Positions 27,441-37,060 are shown, numbered from the stretch's first letter. The stretch: 64,000 bases of DNA from an uncultured Flavobacteriales bacterium (GCA_937121175.1 CAKZKD010000005.1:186001-250000), one strand, 5' to 3'. Notes: generated by a model not told the origin, from the letters alone. Translations and numbers: made by a program.

Positions 27441-28736
27441 ATGATTTTAGAGGATTTAATTAAAAAAGAAGGAAAGTTAGGTGTAATCGGTCTTGGCTAT
27501 GTTGGGTTGCCAATTGCTCTCGAATTTGCAAGAAAAATTAAGGTCGTAGGTTTTGACATTAACGCTGATAGAGTGGAAATGATGAAAAATCATCAAGACC
27601 CAAGTGAAGAGTTAGAAGCTAGTGATTTTGAAGGATGTGATATTGAGTTCACTCATAAATTACAAGATTTAGAAGACGTTTCATTTTTCGTCGTAGCGGT
27701 CCCTACTCCCATAGATGAATACAATCAACCAAACTTACGTCCACTACTAGGAGCTTCTGAGACAGTTGGTAAAGTTCTTAAAAAAGGGGATTATGTTGTT
27801 TTTGAATCAACTGTTTACCCTGGATGTACCGAAGACGATTGTATTCCAGTACTTGAAGAACATTCAGGTCTAAAATTTGTAACTGATTTCAAAGTTGGAT
27901 ACAGTCCTGAACGGATTAATCCTGGTGATAAAGAACATACTATTACCAAAATATTAAAAGTAGTTTCAGGTTGTGATGATGAATCCTTAGATGTTATTTC
28001 TAAAGTTTATGAATTAATTATAGAACCAGGAGTTCATAAAGCCTCTTCAATTAAAGTTGCAGAAGCGGCTAAAATCATTGAAAACACCCAACGTGATTTG
28101 AATATTGCTTTGATGAATGAACTTTCAATTATATTCAATAGAATTGGAATAAACACTTTTGAGGTGTTAGAGGCTGCTGGTACTAAATGGAACTTTTTAC
28201 CCTTTAAACCAGGTCTAGTTGGTGGCCACTGTATTGGTGTCGACCCATATTACCTAACCTTTAAGGCTGAAGGGGTTGGTTATCACGCGAGAGTTATTAA
28301 CTCAGGACGGTATGTTAATGATAGTATGGGATTCTATGTTGCAAAACAAACTGTGAAAAGAATTTTGGCAAAGGGAGAAAATATAAGTGGTTCAAGAGTA
28401 TTAATTATGGGCGCTACATTTAAAGAAAATGTAAGCGACATCAGGAACTCTAAAATTTGTGATGTTGTCAAAGAACTTCAATCCTTTAGAGTTGATGTAG
28501 ATATCGTTGACCCGCATGCTGATTCAGACGAGTTGTTTGAAGAGTATCATTTTGGGCTTGCTGAAAATGGAATTTCCGGAAAATACAGCGCTATAATCTT
28601 AGCAGTGAACCACCACGAATACGTTGGATTAAGTGAAGAATATTTCCAAAATATTCTAACTCCAGAAGGGTTATTTGTTGATGTAAAAGGCGTTTATCGG
28701 AGCAAGTTTAACACTATTGATTATTGGTCTTTATAA
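27441..28736 (+). CDS. Nucleotide sugar dehydrogenase, WbpA/TviB-like
   Basis: A second UDP-sugar 6-dehydrogenase, 431 residues, distinct from ugd. It has LGVIGLGYVGLPIALEFARK, ESTVYPGCTEDDCIPVLE (a double-cysteine stretch typical of the WbpA/TviB/WecC group), VGYSPERINPGDKEHTI, and the catalytic cysteine in FKPGLVGGHCIGVDPYYL. This group oxidises UDP-GlcNAc or UDP-GalNAc (or the ManNAc form) to the uronate. Only one base separates it from the acetyltransferase gene, and its stop overlaps the RmlB start (TAATG). Confidence 0.92.
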   Translation: MILEDLIKKEGKLGVIGLGYVGLPIALEFARKIKVVGFDINADRVEMMKNHQDPSEELEASDFEGCDIEFTHKLQDLEDVSFFVVAVPTPIDEYNQPNLRPLLGASETVGKVLKKGDYVVFESTVYPGCTEDDCIPVLEEHSGLKFVTDFKVGYSPERINPGDKEHTITKILKVVSGCDDESLDVISKVYELIIEPGVHKASSIKVAEAAKIIENTQRDLNIALMNELSIIFNRIGINTFEVLEAAGTKWNFLPFKPGLVGGHCIGVDPYYLTFKAEGVGYHARVINSGRYVNDSMGFYVAKQTVKRILAKGENISGSRVLIMGATFKENVSDIRNSKICDVVKELQSFRVDVDIVDPHADSDELFEEYHFGLAENGISGKYSAIILAVNHHEYVGLSEEYFQNILTPEGLFVDVKGVYRSKFNTIDYWSL

Positions 28737-29791
28737 TGGGAGTTTCAAAACAAATATTAATTACTGGTGGTGCAGGATTCATAGGTTCTCACGTTATTCG
28801 GCAATTTGTCTTTAACTATCCTGAATACCAAATAATAAATTTTGATAAACTTACATACGCTGGTAACCTAGAAAATCTTTTGGATTTAGAAAGTCTCCCG
28901 AACTATACATTTTTCAAAGGCGATATTACCAGTACAAAAGATTTAGCGACAGTGTTTTCTAAGTACAACATTGATAATGTTATTCATTTAGCTGCGGAGT
29001 CACACGTTGATCGATCTATTGAAAATCCCAATGTATTTGTGGAAACTAACGTGACTGGCACTGTAAACATCCTGAATCAATGTCTAAAATCATGGTCCAA
29101 TGATATTGCTGAACATGTGTTCTACCACATTTCTACTGATGAAGTTTATGGTAGTCTAGGAAATACTGGCTTATTTAAAGAAACAACTAATTATGACCCA
29201 AAGAGTCCTTACAGTGCTTCAAAAGCATCATCGGACCACTTTGTAAGAGCATACGCTAACACCTATAAACTACCTGTCAAAATTTCTAATTGTTCTAATA
29301 ACTACGGTCCCAATCAATTTCCGGAGAAACTTATACCACTTTGCATAAATAACATCAAGAACAATAAATCTCTCCCTATTTATGGAGCAGGTCTAAACAT
29401 AAGAGATTGGCTATATGTGGAAGACCATGCAAAGGCCATTGACACCATATTTCATACTGGTAAAATAGGTGAAACTTATAATGTTGGTGGGCTTAATGAA
29501 TGGACAAATATTGATTTAGTAAAAAAGCTTTGTCAAGTTATGGACAATGCACTCGGTCAACAAAATGGCACCTCCGAAGGACTAATCACCTATGTTGAAG
29601 ACAGAAAAGGTCATGATCTACGCTATGCAATTGATGCAACTAAACTTTCCAATGAACTGAATTGGAAGCCAGCCGAGACATTTGAAACAGGAATTTTAAA
29701 AACTGTGGATTGGTATCTACGTAATGATGCTTGGCTTAATAATGTTGTCTCTGGTGAATACGTAAAGTACTATGCTGAAAAATATTCTTAA
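28736..29791 (+). CDS. rfbB: dTDP-glucose 4,6-dehydratase
   Basis: Makes dTDP-4-keto-6-deoxyglucose, the entry to rhamnose and other deoxysugars. The 351-residue SDR has ITGGAGFIGSHVIRQFV, HLAAESHVDRSIENP, STDEVYGSLG, the YSASKASSDHFVRAY catalytic YxxxK, and NCSNNYGPNQFPEKLIPL, all typical of RmlB. The ATG at 28736 overlaps the upstream stop by one base; a frame extending five codons further upstream is less likely. RmlA, RmlC and RmlD are not in the window. A strong terminator follows. Confidence 0.95.
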   Translation: MGVSKQILITGGAGFIGSHVIRQFVFNYPEYQIINFDKLTYAGNLENLLDLESLPNYTFFKGDITSTKDLATVFSKYNIDNVIHLAAESHVDRSIENPNVFVETNVTGTVNILNQCLKSWSNDIAEHVFYHISTDEVYGSLGNTGLFKETTNYDPKSPYSASKASSDHFVRAYANTYKLPVKISNCSNNYGPNQFPEKLIPLCINNIKNNKSLPIYGAGLNIRDWLYVEDHAKAIDTIFHTGKIGETYNVGGLNEWTNIDLVKKLCQVMDNALGQQNGTSEGLITYVEDRKGHDLRYAIDATKLSNELNWKPAETFETGILKTVDWYLRNDAWLNNVVSGEYVKYYAEKYS

Positions 29792-29831
29792 CCAGACTAT
29801 AATTCTGCCAACCTAAGAATTATGCAGGCAT

Positions 29832-29860
29832 AAAAAAAGGGAACATCTGTTCCCTTTTTT
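29832..29860. terminator. Bidirectional rho-independent terminator
   Basis: AAAAAAGGGAACA at 29833-29845 and TGTTCCCTTTTTT at 29848-29860 are exact complements, giving a stem with A and T tracts that ends transcription both ways. It separates the plus-strand sugar operon from the minus-strand gldN. Confidence 0.9.
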
Positions 29861-29880
29861 ATTATACAATACTGACATCG

Positions 29881-30738
29881 TTAGAAATGCCACAAATCAT
29901 GTTCAAAATTAAATATTTCAGTTTCAATCTTTTCTGCTTCTAATAGGGCATCTAAACCTGTTTTATAATCTCTTATCTGACGGTCATAGACATTAGAAAC
30001 TTTAATAATCGTAGATTCAAATTGTCTTTTCCAGAAAATATCCTCGTAAGTTCTTCTTTCAGCGTCATTTACTCGATTAAAGACTTCACTTTTCTTAAAT
30101 ACAAAACGCGCCTCAGGGAAGTAAATCCAAAACAAATCCTGTATTGTAGGATTTCCATCTGGACCTTCTATTTCAGCCATTGGTTTAATTCCAATAATAC
30201 GCACATCCATCACCGAACGTTGTCTTTCGAAAAACCACTCTTCTTTAATTTCGTAAAACTTTATATTGGCAGACCTGAGAGTATCATAAACCGTTTCTGT
30301 TCCCGTTACATCACCGAATTCATCAAATATTTCAACTTCAGTTTCGGAAACCATCACCTTCATCACTTCATCAGCTGTGTATGCCCTAGTAAACTCATCG
30401 TCTGGATCAGTAGGAGGACCAGGGTCGTAAGCCGTAAGAGTACCGTCCTCTAAGAGCCCCTCTCTGATATAATCAAACAAATTTTTTCGTCCTTGAGCCG
30501 GTTCTTCCGGAAAATAAAACACTTGATTTTGCTTTTTACGCAAGTCAATTCTTCTCCAAACCCTTTTTTGCCACATAACGTCTGCTTGCCGTAAGTTAGC
30601 ATAAGGAATTACCTTTCTAGACGGCGTATTTTCGTTTACAACAATACCATCTAAAACCATGCTTTGTTGAGCACTTCCAGAATGCCAAAATATTCCGAAA
30701 ACACTTAGTACTATACCTATTTTAAACAGACTCTTCAT
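29881..30738 (-). CDS. gldN: Gliding motility / type IX secretion protein GldN (PorN)
   Basis: Periplasmic T9SS core component that, with GldK, forms the ring under the outer membrane. The 285-residue protein has a signal peptide (IGIVLSVFGIFWHSGSAQ) and the GldN body with IPYANLRQADVMWQKRVWRR, DLRKKQNQVFYFPEEP, and KFYEIKEEWFFERQRSVMDV. It is last in the porP-gldK-gldL-gldM-gldN series, 6 bp after gldM, and is closed by the terminator at 29832. Confidence 0.95.
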   Translation of the reverse strand: MKSLFKIGIVLSVFGIFWHSGSAQQSMVLDGIVVNENTPSRKVIPYANLRQADVMWQKRVWRRIDLRKKQNQVFYFPEEPAQGRKNLFDYIREGLLEDGTLTAYDPGPPTDPDDEFTRAYTADEVMKVMVSETEVEIFDEFGDVTGTETVYDTLRSANIKFYEIKEEWFFERQRSVMDVRIIGIKPMAEIEGPDGNPTIQDLFWIYFPEARFVFKKSEVFNRVNDAERRTYEDIFWKRQFESTIIKVSNVYDRQIRDYKTGLDALLEAEKIETEIFNFEHDLWHF

Positions 30739-30744
30739 ACTACA

Positions 30745-32391
30745 TTATTTTACGTGCACAATAATATTTCCATCAAGGGGCCTCGTTGGTGCTCCTGGCT
30801 TAGCCATTTGAGCAACTAATTTTTGAAAAATTACAGTTTGGCCAGGCTTCATTGTTTTCAGAACATTTTTCATGTTTCCAGTTAATCGATTTCCTTTTGC
30901 AGGGTATGATTTCGACTTTCCTCCAACACTTACAAACATTTCGAAACTAGTAATCTTATATTTTAAATCAAACAAGAAATCATCCAATTTCGCCGTAACA
31001 AACTGACCTGTCATCAACTTACTTTTCTTCATATCAACTGACCCCGTTTTACCAACGAAATATGGAGTTGGTTTAGGTACAGTTTTGAGTCGGTACTCAA
31101 TAGCAGGGTATGAAGTTTTATTTCCGTCAACATTCGACGTTACCGTAATCTTCACTGTTTTGTCTTTAGATTTTGGATTAGGAACAACTTCATATTTTCC
31201 TTGTTCTTTGCTTTTAGGAACTACTCTACAACCTCCACCCGAGATGGACATAGAAAGATTCTGCGAGGCTACACCAGAAACTGAAATATCAACAGGGTTT
31301 TCCAGCCCTTTGTAAAATACATTCATTTTAGTAGGAGATACAACCAAACTAGGCTTAGCTACCATGTACTTGTGATCAAATTTATAATGCGCCCATTTCC
31401 CGTTAGGTTTTAAAATTTTAATAATTCCACCCCACTTCTGTTCACCAAGACCGCTTGTCTTAGTTGCATAGGTTGCAATTCCTCTATTTATGTACACATT
31501 TGACGTATCACCATCTTTGACATCTGGTTGTTCCCCAGTAGTATCTACTTCACCAATTATCAATTGTGGGTTTTTAGTAGTACTGTACGCCGCAACAATT
31601 ACATCAGCTTTAAAAGAATCACCCTGAGATATATACGTTCCATTAGTAGGTATTACTTTCACAGCAAGTGTATCGAAACTAAAATCCTCTGCACTAATCT
31701 CCCTTAACAATTCCTTTAGAGCATCTGCTTCAGAATTTCTAACAGCAGCCTGAAAACGGGTTAGGTTAGTTATTGTAGCTGCAATTGGCAAATGGTAAAA
31801 ATTTGCAATTTCCCAAGGTTCTACAACATCATGTACAACTTGGTCTTCAAGAGGGATTTTCATTTCCTCAACCATCTCTTTTTCCTTCACAAATTGCTCC
31901 AAATGCAAATTGAATTCTTCAATTTTAACCTTCAAACCAAGTGCACTATATTCTTCCGATGCAGGTTTAGGAGTTGTGGTCTCCGGGCCAATCATCACCA
32001 TAGCACCAATATCTTGATTATCCTTACTATGACAATGCTCAAGTGTCATAGTATCTGCCACCGCTTGCTCTAATTGATCCGCTTGTTTAAAAATTTCAAC
32101 TTTTACTGCATCAATATATTCAACAATGTCATCCGCATTTTTCTTTAATTCCTGAGCATGCTCATAAAATTCACCAACCTTAACCGGATCATCGGCATTC
32201 ATACGAGCAAATTTATCGTACGTTGTGTTAATTTTGCTTTCGAAATTCTCCGTCGTTCTTTCCAATCCTTCATTAATAATCAAGAAAGATTGCAGAATTT
32301 CCTTTGATACGTTCATTGCCAATAGGCAAAGCAATACCAAATACATCAAGTTAATCATTTTCTGCCGTGGAGGCAAATCACCTAATGACAT
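30745..32391 (-). CDS. gldM: Gliding motility / type IX secretion protein GldM (PorM)
   Basis: Inner-membrane shaft of the T9SS rotary motor. The 548-residue protein has its single N-terminal membrane segment in MINLMYLVLLCLLAMNVSKE, right after LGDLPPRQK, then a long helical region to about residue 220 and several beta-sandwich domains reaching the periplasmic C-terminus (CRVVPKSKEQG, KMNVFYKGLENPVDISVSGV). The length is close to that of flavobacterial GldM (about 510-520). It follows gldL by 52 bp. Confidence 0.96.
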   Translation of the reverse strand: MSLGDLPPRQKMINLMYLVLLCLLAMNVSKEILQSFLIINEGLERTTENFESKINTTYDKFARMNADDPVKVGEFYEHAQELKKNADDIVEYIDAVKVEIFKQADQLEQAVADTMTLEHCHSKDNQDIGAMVMIGPETTTPKPASEEYSALGLKVKIEEFNLHLEQFVKEKEMVEEMKIPLEDQVVHDVVEPWEIANFYHLPIAATITNLTRFQAAVRNSEADALKELLREISAEDFSFDTLAVKVIPTNGTYISQGDSFKADVIVAAYSTTKNPQLIIGEVDTTGEQPDVKDGDTSNVYINRGIATYATKTSGLGEQKWGGIIKILKPNGKWAHYKFDHKYMVAKPSLVVSPTKMNVFYKGLENPVDISVSGVASQNLSMSISGGGCRVVPKSKEQGKYEVVPNPKSKDKTVKITVTSNVDGNKTSYPAIEYRLKTVPKPTPYFVGKTGSVDMKKSKLMTGQFVTAKLDDFLFDLKYKITSFEMFVSVGGKSKSYPAKGNRLTGNMKNVLKTMKPGQTVIFQKLVAQMAKPGAPTRPLDGNIIVHVK

Positions 32392-32443
32392 ATATCAGTC
32401 TCCTTTTTTAAATTTTATTTAACAATTAATTTTGATGTTCCTA

Positions 32444-33298
32444 TTAGGAATTTGCATTTGGGTTCATTGCAGTAAGCATATTCCCATAAACAGTATTCAA
32501 GGAAGTAATGTTTCTAGACAACTCACCCATCTTTTCTGAATAAACTTTTGCATCATCAACTGAGTTGTTCAAGCTAGCCATTAACTCATCTACACCAGTG
32601 AAATAACCTTTGGAATTTTCCAAAGTTTCTTGTGCACTTCTTAATTGTAGTTCGTAAGCCGAATTAAGCTCAGTTAAATTACTTGACATTTTAGATAATT
32701 GTTCTCCAAAATTTGCTCCTTCTCTATTTTCTTCTGCCAAACCAGTAAGGGCATTAGCTGCTGTTTGGTATGTTTCAGACAAACTTGAAACAGAATTTGC
32801 TGCCCCTCTTACGCTTTGCACATACTCATCAGTTGCAACAGATGCATCTGTTATATTGTTCAATTTACTAGTTTGATCAGAAAGACCCTTAAGACCAGAA
32901 CCAAGACTTTCAAGTAATTCAGGGCCAATTTTAGCCTCTTCCAACATCTCATCTAGTTTTTGAGTGACAGTTAAATCATCGGCCTCAACGTGACCTTCAG
33001 TAAGTTCTTCAGAAGCGAACTCATCATCCTCTTCCTCTTCATGGTGTGCTAATTCAGGATATACTTTAGACCAATCTAACGCCAAATGTTGAGGTTCTAT
33101 AGCACCTAAGAAGAATAATGCAGATTCCGTACAAAGGCCCACAATAAGCATCAAACTCGCTCCAGGGTAATGCTGAATTTTGAACAATGCACCCAAAATA
33201 ACTACAGCCGCACCAACTGACATTGAGATATTTACAATCGTTTTACCTTTAACTGTACCATACAGAAAATGAGCTAATCCACCTTTTTTCCCTGACAT
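32444..33298 (-). CDS. gldL: Gliding motility / type IX secretion protein GldL (PorL)
   Basis: Proton-driven stator of the T9SS motor. The 284-residue protein has two N-terminal membrane segments (VNISMSVGAAVVILGALFKI and ASLMLIVGLCTESALFFLGA), with the conserved glutamate in the second, needed for proton-motive coupling in the family. A long cytoplasmic coiled-coil follows, rich in Ser, Thr and Asn (GLKGLSDQTSKLNNI). It lies between gldK and gldM. Confidence 0.95.
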   Translation of the reverse strand: MSGKKGGLAHFLYGTVKGKTIVNISMSVGAAVVILGALFKIQHYPGASLMLIVGLCTESALFFLGAIEPQHLALDWSKVYPELAHHEEEEDDEFASEELTEGHVEADDLTVTQKLDEMLEEAKIGPELLESLGSGLKGLSDQTSKLNNITDASVATDEYVQSVRGAANSVSSLSETYQTAANALTGLAEENREGANFGEQLSKMSSNLTELNSAYELQLRSAQETLENSKGYFTGVDELMASLNNSVDDAKVYSEKMGELSRNITSLNTVYGNMLTAMNPNANS

Positions 33299-33330
33299 AA
33301 TATTCTTTTTTTTAGTTTAATTTAATTATC

Positions 33331-34644
33331 TTATATATCACTCTTACCCATTCCTAGGTAACTCATTACATTTCTAAAGCCTATGTACGACTTCGCCGTA
33401 TCTTGATACTCATAGGTTCTTGAGCTTGTTTGAAGGAAATACCCCACATCTTTCCATGAACCTCCTCTAATTACTTTTCTTTTTAAAACTGGAGGATCGT
33501 CGTCGTTCGCTTCATACTTGTAATCCATATTTAAATCATGGGCAAAGTCGTAAACAGACTCGTCAAAAGCAGTAGTAGTCCATTCAGCAACGTTGCCAGC
33601 CATACAGTACAAACCGAAATCATTTGGCTCATAGGAAACTACAGGAACAGTGTGAATCCCACCATCATCATAATAATTTCCACGCAACGGTTTAAAATTA
33701 GCCAAGAAACACCCTCTTGTATTTCTAATGTAAGGCCCGCCCCAAGGGTAAGGTGACAAATCCAATCCACCTCTTGCAGCATACTCCCACTCTGACTCTG
33801 TAGGCAATCTGTAGTCCTGAACAAAAGCCTCTCCCAATCCCGAAAGAAAATTATTATGCTGCATGGTTCTCCAAATTGAAAACGCTCTGGCTTGCTTCCA
33901 AGTGACACCTACTACTGGATACTCATCATAAGCAGGATGCCAGAAATACATATTTGTCAATGGTTCATTGTACGAATATGTAAAGTCATGTATCCAACAA
34001 AGTGTATCTGGATAAACTGAAATCTGATCCTGTCTAATAAAAACTGAACGATCAGTTAATCCTCTATCTCTCATTGGGTCTCCATTAATTGAAGGGCTTT
34101 TTCGTGCAGCATCTTTATAGTCAATCCAGTAATATTCATAAACCAACTTACGAGTATCAATTGATTTTCTTCCGTAAAAACGCTCATACTCTGGCAAAAA
34201 CATTACCGATAACGCTTCCCTATTTTCCGCTTCATCCCAATCCAACTCAGATTCCCAATTAATAATTGGAGGATCGATGTCCTCCTCAAATTCATTGACA
34301 GAGATAAGAAACAACTCTTCACTTACCTCTTCACCTAGAATCTTATAAGCCATGGAATCACGAACCCAATAAACAAATTGCCTGTATTCATTATTCGTAA
34401 TCTCGGTTTCATCCATATAGAATGGAGAAACCGAAACAGTTTTTGATTTAGATGTGTATGAATATGGTGCATCCTGATCATTAGGCCCCATATTGTAACT
34501 TCCTGGAGGAATGTATAACATCCCATAAGGGTCTGGTTGATACCAAACCTGTCTACCCAGTACACCTGTAAGCTGACCTCCAGCGTCGTTTATACAACTT
34601 GAAAGAATCAGTGCAACAAATCCTACTATGAGTAACTTTTTCAT
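33331..34644 (-). CDS. gldK: Gliding motility / type IX secretion lipoprotein GldK (PorK)
   Basis: Outer-membrane lipoprotein of the T9SS ring, with a formylglycine-generating-enzyme-like fold. The start at ATG 34644 gives a lipoprotein signal (MKKLLIVGFVALILSSCIN, Cys17) and follows GGGAGGTAG, one of the few clear ribosome-binding sites here; the longer frame to 34707 lacks both. The fold shows YIPPGSYNMGPNDQDAPYSY, YMDETEITNNEYRQFVYWV, PVVGVTWKQARAFS, RLPTESEWEYAARGG and KRKVIRGGSWKDV. It heads gldK-gldL-gldM-gldN, downstream of porP. Confidence 0.96.
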   Translation of the reverse strand: MKKLLIVGFVALILSSCINDAGGQLTGVLGRQVWYQPDPYGMLYIPPGSYNMGPNDQDAPYSYTSKSKTVSVSPFYMDETEITNNEYRQFVYWVRDSMAYKILGEEVSEELFLISVNEFEEDIDPPIINWESELDWDEAENREALSVMFLPEYERFYGRKSIDTRKLVYEYYWIDYKDAARKSPSINGDPMRDRGLTDRSVFIRQDQISVYPDTLCWIHDFTYSYNEPLTNMYFWHPAYDEYPVVGVTWKQARAFSIWRTMQHNNFLSGLGEAFVQDYRLPTESEWEYAARGGLDLSPYPWGGPYIRNTRGCFLANFKPLRGNYYDDGGIHTVPVVSYEPNDFGLYCMAGNVAEWTTTAFDESVYDFAHDLNMDYKYEANDDDPPVLKRKVIRGGSWKDVGYFLQTSSRTYEYQDTAKSYIGFRNVMSYLGMGKSDI

Positions 34645-34704
34645 GCTACCTCCCTTTTTAAATATGTAACTATTTTTCGTCAAAACAATATTGCGGCAAA
34701 ATGC

Positions 34705-34712
34705 CAAAACTA
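34705..34712 (-). promoter_or_regulatory. Candidate -7 box upstream of gldK
   Basis: TAGTTTTG on the minus strand matches TAnnTTTG, 60 bp before the gldK ATG, in the porP-gldK gap. No clear TTG is present at -33. It could give gldKLMN a promoter of their own besides read-through from porP. Confidence 0.4.
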
Positions 34713-34750
34713 ACGCAAATAAAATAAATTATTGTAAATAAATTGATTTC

Positions 34751-35737
34751 CTACAACCAACGTGGGTTTTTGTGAATAGTAATTTTTGGTTTAGGAGTAA
34801 TTGTAAAACAGTAGTTTAGGAATAATTCTACTGTACCACTGTTGTAACTTCTAAGTTTTGAAGTATTCAAATCATAAGAGACTCCAATTTTCATTCTACC
34901 AGGGCCTAAATCCCTCATATAGCCAGCCATGGGAGAAATTGCATCTTGAATCCTATAGGACAATCCACCCCAAATCATATCTTGATAAGTTGCCCGAAGG
35001 TTAAAATCAAACTGAGTTGTTGACAGTTCAGTTTTCAAGAAAATTGAAGGCTCCAACATCCAGTCTGCATTAAGATCATATCTATACCCTCCCATTATAT
35101 ACAAATGCTGGACTATAGAATATTTATTTGAAGGAACACCACCTGGAAGCTCTCCTAATTCCGCAGGAGCAATATGCTGCATAGCGGCACCCGCCCATAT
35201 TTTGTTGTTAGCACTTCTAAAGTACACACCCGCATCTAAATCAAAACCATAGTCTTTACCTGTCTGAGCGGCTGCTACCAAATTCGGATCAGCATCTACG
35301 GAACCCAATCCATCAGGACCTTCGAACTTACTACCGTCAATTGCCATCCCTACGGCACCTAAACCCAGTCCAACACTAATAGTCCCAATACCGTTCAATG
35401 CAAATTTATTAGCCAAGGAAAATTTAAATATATTAGTATTAATTGGCCCGATATTATCATTGGAAACACTTAAACCAACTCCCAAGTTCACATAAGGGAC
35501 AGGGATAAGAGTGGTTGGTATATTTCCATGAACCGTTAACAATCCAGTTCTAGGAGCACCATCGAAGCCCAACCATTGTTGTCTCCCGAGCAAAGTTCCA
35601 CATATCGCATCGTTCATTCCAGCGAATGCAGGATTGTTGTACAATTTATTCGCAAAGTTTTGGGTAAACTGAGCGTCTTGCTGAGCCCAACTACTTAACG
35701 AACTGAAAGCTAACACAATAAGTATTATTCTCTTCAT
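34751..35737 (-). CDS. PorP/SprF family type IX secretion membrane protein
   Basis: Outer-membrane barrel of the PorP/SprF family, which in T9SS bacteria serves secretion or anchoring of surface proteins. The 328-residue product has a signal peptide ending SSLSSWAQ and then QDAQFTQNFANKLYNNPAFA, the defining N-terminal sequence (QDPQFSQYMFNxxxxNPAYAG in the family), followed by barrel strands with GVGLSVSNDNIGPINT and KIWAGAAMQH. The ATG at 35737 starts the signal; another in frame six codons upstream is possible. It precedes gldK, as porP precedes porK in Porphyromonas. Confidence 0.9.
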   Translation of the reverse strand: MKRIILIVLAFSSLSSWAQQDAQFTQNFANKLYNNPAFAGMNDAICGTLLGRQQWLGFDGAPRTGLLTVHGNIPTTLIPVPYVNLGVGLSVSNDNIGPINTNIFKFSLANKFALNGIGTISVGLGLGAVGMAIDGSKFEGPDGLGSVDADPNLVAAAQTGKDYGFDLDAGVYFRSANNKIWAGAAMQHIAPAELGELPGGVPSNKYSIVQHLYIMGGYRYDLNADWMLEPSIFLKTELSTTQFDFNLRATYQDMIWGGLSYRIQDAISPMAGYMRDLGPGRMKIGVSYDLNTSKLRSYNSGTVELFLNYCFTITPKPKITIHKNPRWL

Positions 35738-35875
35738 ATAAACTACTATTTTCATAGAAATAAGGCGACTAAAATACTTAAAAAATCAAATTAGCCAAAT
35801 ATTAATTAAATAAAGAACAACTTTTAATCACCCGTACAATCAACTGTAATACAAGCTCTTAAAAGAGCAAACAAC

Positions 35876-37036
35876 CTACCTGAGCCGTTTATAGTTCCTC
35901 CACCACTTTTCCGGAATTCCGTCATTGCAAGCCTCTTGATAGTCTGAATAACTACAAGGAACCAACTGATGTCTCCTATATTTTGAGAGCTTAGATTCTG
36001 GATAAGGTACATCCATCCACCAGCGATCGGATTTCAAATTTTTATAAAAAGTGATTTCCTCAGCATCGGTGCTAGTAGCAACTATGTACTTCAACACTTC
36101 GGCATTATCTTTAGATGCTCCATCTCCCTTCCGATTGCAAAAACCCTCTAATATGTACCAAATCATTTCTGCAATTAAAAATGCAGTTTGACCATCACCA
36201 TCCTTTAAGGGGTTATACTCATAAATCCCTATGCTTGAAAGCTTATCGCTTAACCCGGCATAACGCGTGATAGCGCAAATATCCTCACCATTAAATCCGT
36301 TAGGTGTTGCATTGCTGTTACCAGGCGCATCGGCCGCTCGAACCGAACCAATGTCTATTGTAAGCATATCTGCGTTACGAATTACAGGCTCCACTTCTTT
36401 CATATCGGCCTTTACTTGACCCAACCTATGAATGTCGAAATAGAGTTTATCCATTAATGTTCGTTCCTCATCAGTTACAAAGTATGTTTGGTAACCGAGG
36501 TTACTGTAACTGAATAGGTAATTCGGTTGGTGAAGTATGATTTTATTTAAATATGCTTTTGAATTAATTTCTTGATCAACTTCCCCAAGATCTATTGAAT
36601 TATCAATAGACACAATATTTACGACCTGCTCTAAAGCTTCGTAGGCTTGGTAATTTGCAAAAGTTAAATCCTGACTACCCCCAATAAGAATTGGAAGCGT
36701 ATTGTTTTTTATGCATTCAGAAATTATACTTCGCACTGCAAAGTACGTATCATTAACTTCTTCCCCTGGAAACACGTCACCAAAGTCAGCGAATTTCACG
36801 TTCCAATTTGTTTTTAAATTGTAAAGCTTTTTCCTGATTTCATGAATTCCATCTGCACATCCAACATTTCCAATAGACCTTCTATCTTCAATTACGCCAA
36901 ACAAAGCAATATCAACATCCTTTAGTTCTGGAAATCCATTCTTTTCACTATTAAAAATGACCGAACTGCCAATAGTTGAGCCTAGAAAATCATCGTTTTT
37001 TAACTCAAGTTTATTTAAATAGATTTCAATATCCAT
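35876..37036 (-). CDS. Degenerate arginase/formimidoylglutamase-fold protein, probable pseudoenzyme
   Basis: A 386-residue ureohydrolase-fold protein of the kind usually annotated as formimidoylglutamase in Bacteroidota. The fold positions are present, but the manganese ligands are largely lost: GGDHS is GGSQD (119-123), DAHxD is DNSID (145-149) and SxDxDxxDP is TIDIGSVRAADAP (226-238), leaving only some of the Asp residues. About 60 extra C-terminal residues (DRWWMDVPYP, SDYQEACNDGIPEKWW) are not part of the arginase core. It lies between topA and the porP-gld genes on the same strand. A catalytic role looks unlikely; a structural or T9SS-related role is conjecture. Confidence 0.75.
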   Translation of the reverse strand: MDIEIYLNKLELKNDDFLGSTIGSSVIFNSEKNGFPELKDVDIALFGVIEDRRSIGNVGCADGIHEIRKKLYNLKTNWNVKFADFGDVFPGEEVNDTYFAVRSIISECIKNNTLPILIGGSQDLTFANYQAYEALEQVVNIVSIDNSIDLGEVDQEINSKAYLNKIILHQPNYLFSYSNLGYQTYFVTDEERTLMDKLYFDIHRLGQVKADMKEVEPVIRNADMLTIDIGSVRAADAPGNSNATPNGFNGEDICAITRYAGLSDKLSSIGIYEYNPLKDGDGQTAFLIAEMIWYILEGFCNRKGDGASKDNAEVLKYIVATSTDAEEITFYKNLKSDRWWMDVPYPESKLSKYRRHQLVPCSYSDYQEACNDGIPEKWWRNYKRLR

Positions 37037-37060
37037 CCTAGGGTATTTGGGGCTAAATAT

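Noticed and set aside
35824-36012. Small minus-strand frame at the end of the arginase-like gene
   Set aside because: Out of frame with the real gene and overlapping its C-terminal codons; the real gene ends at 35876.
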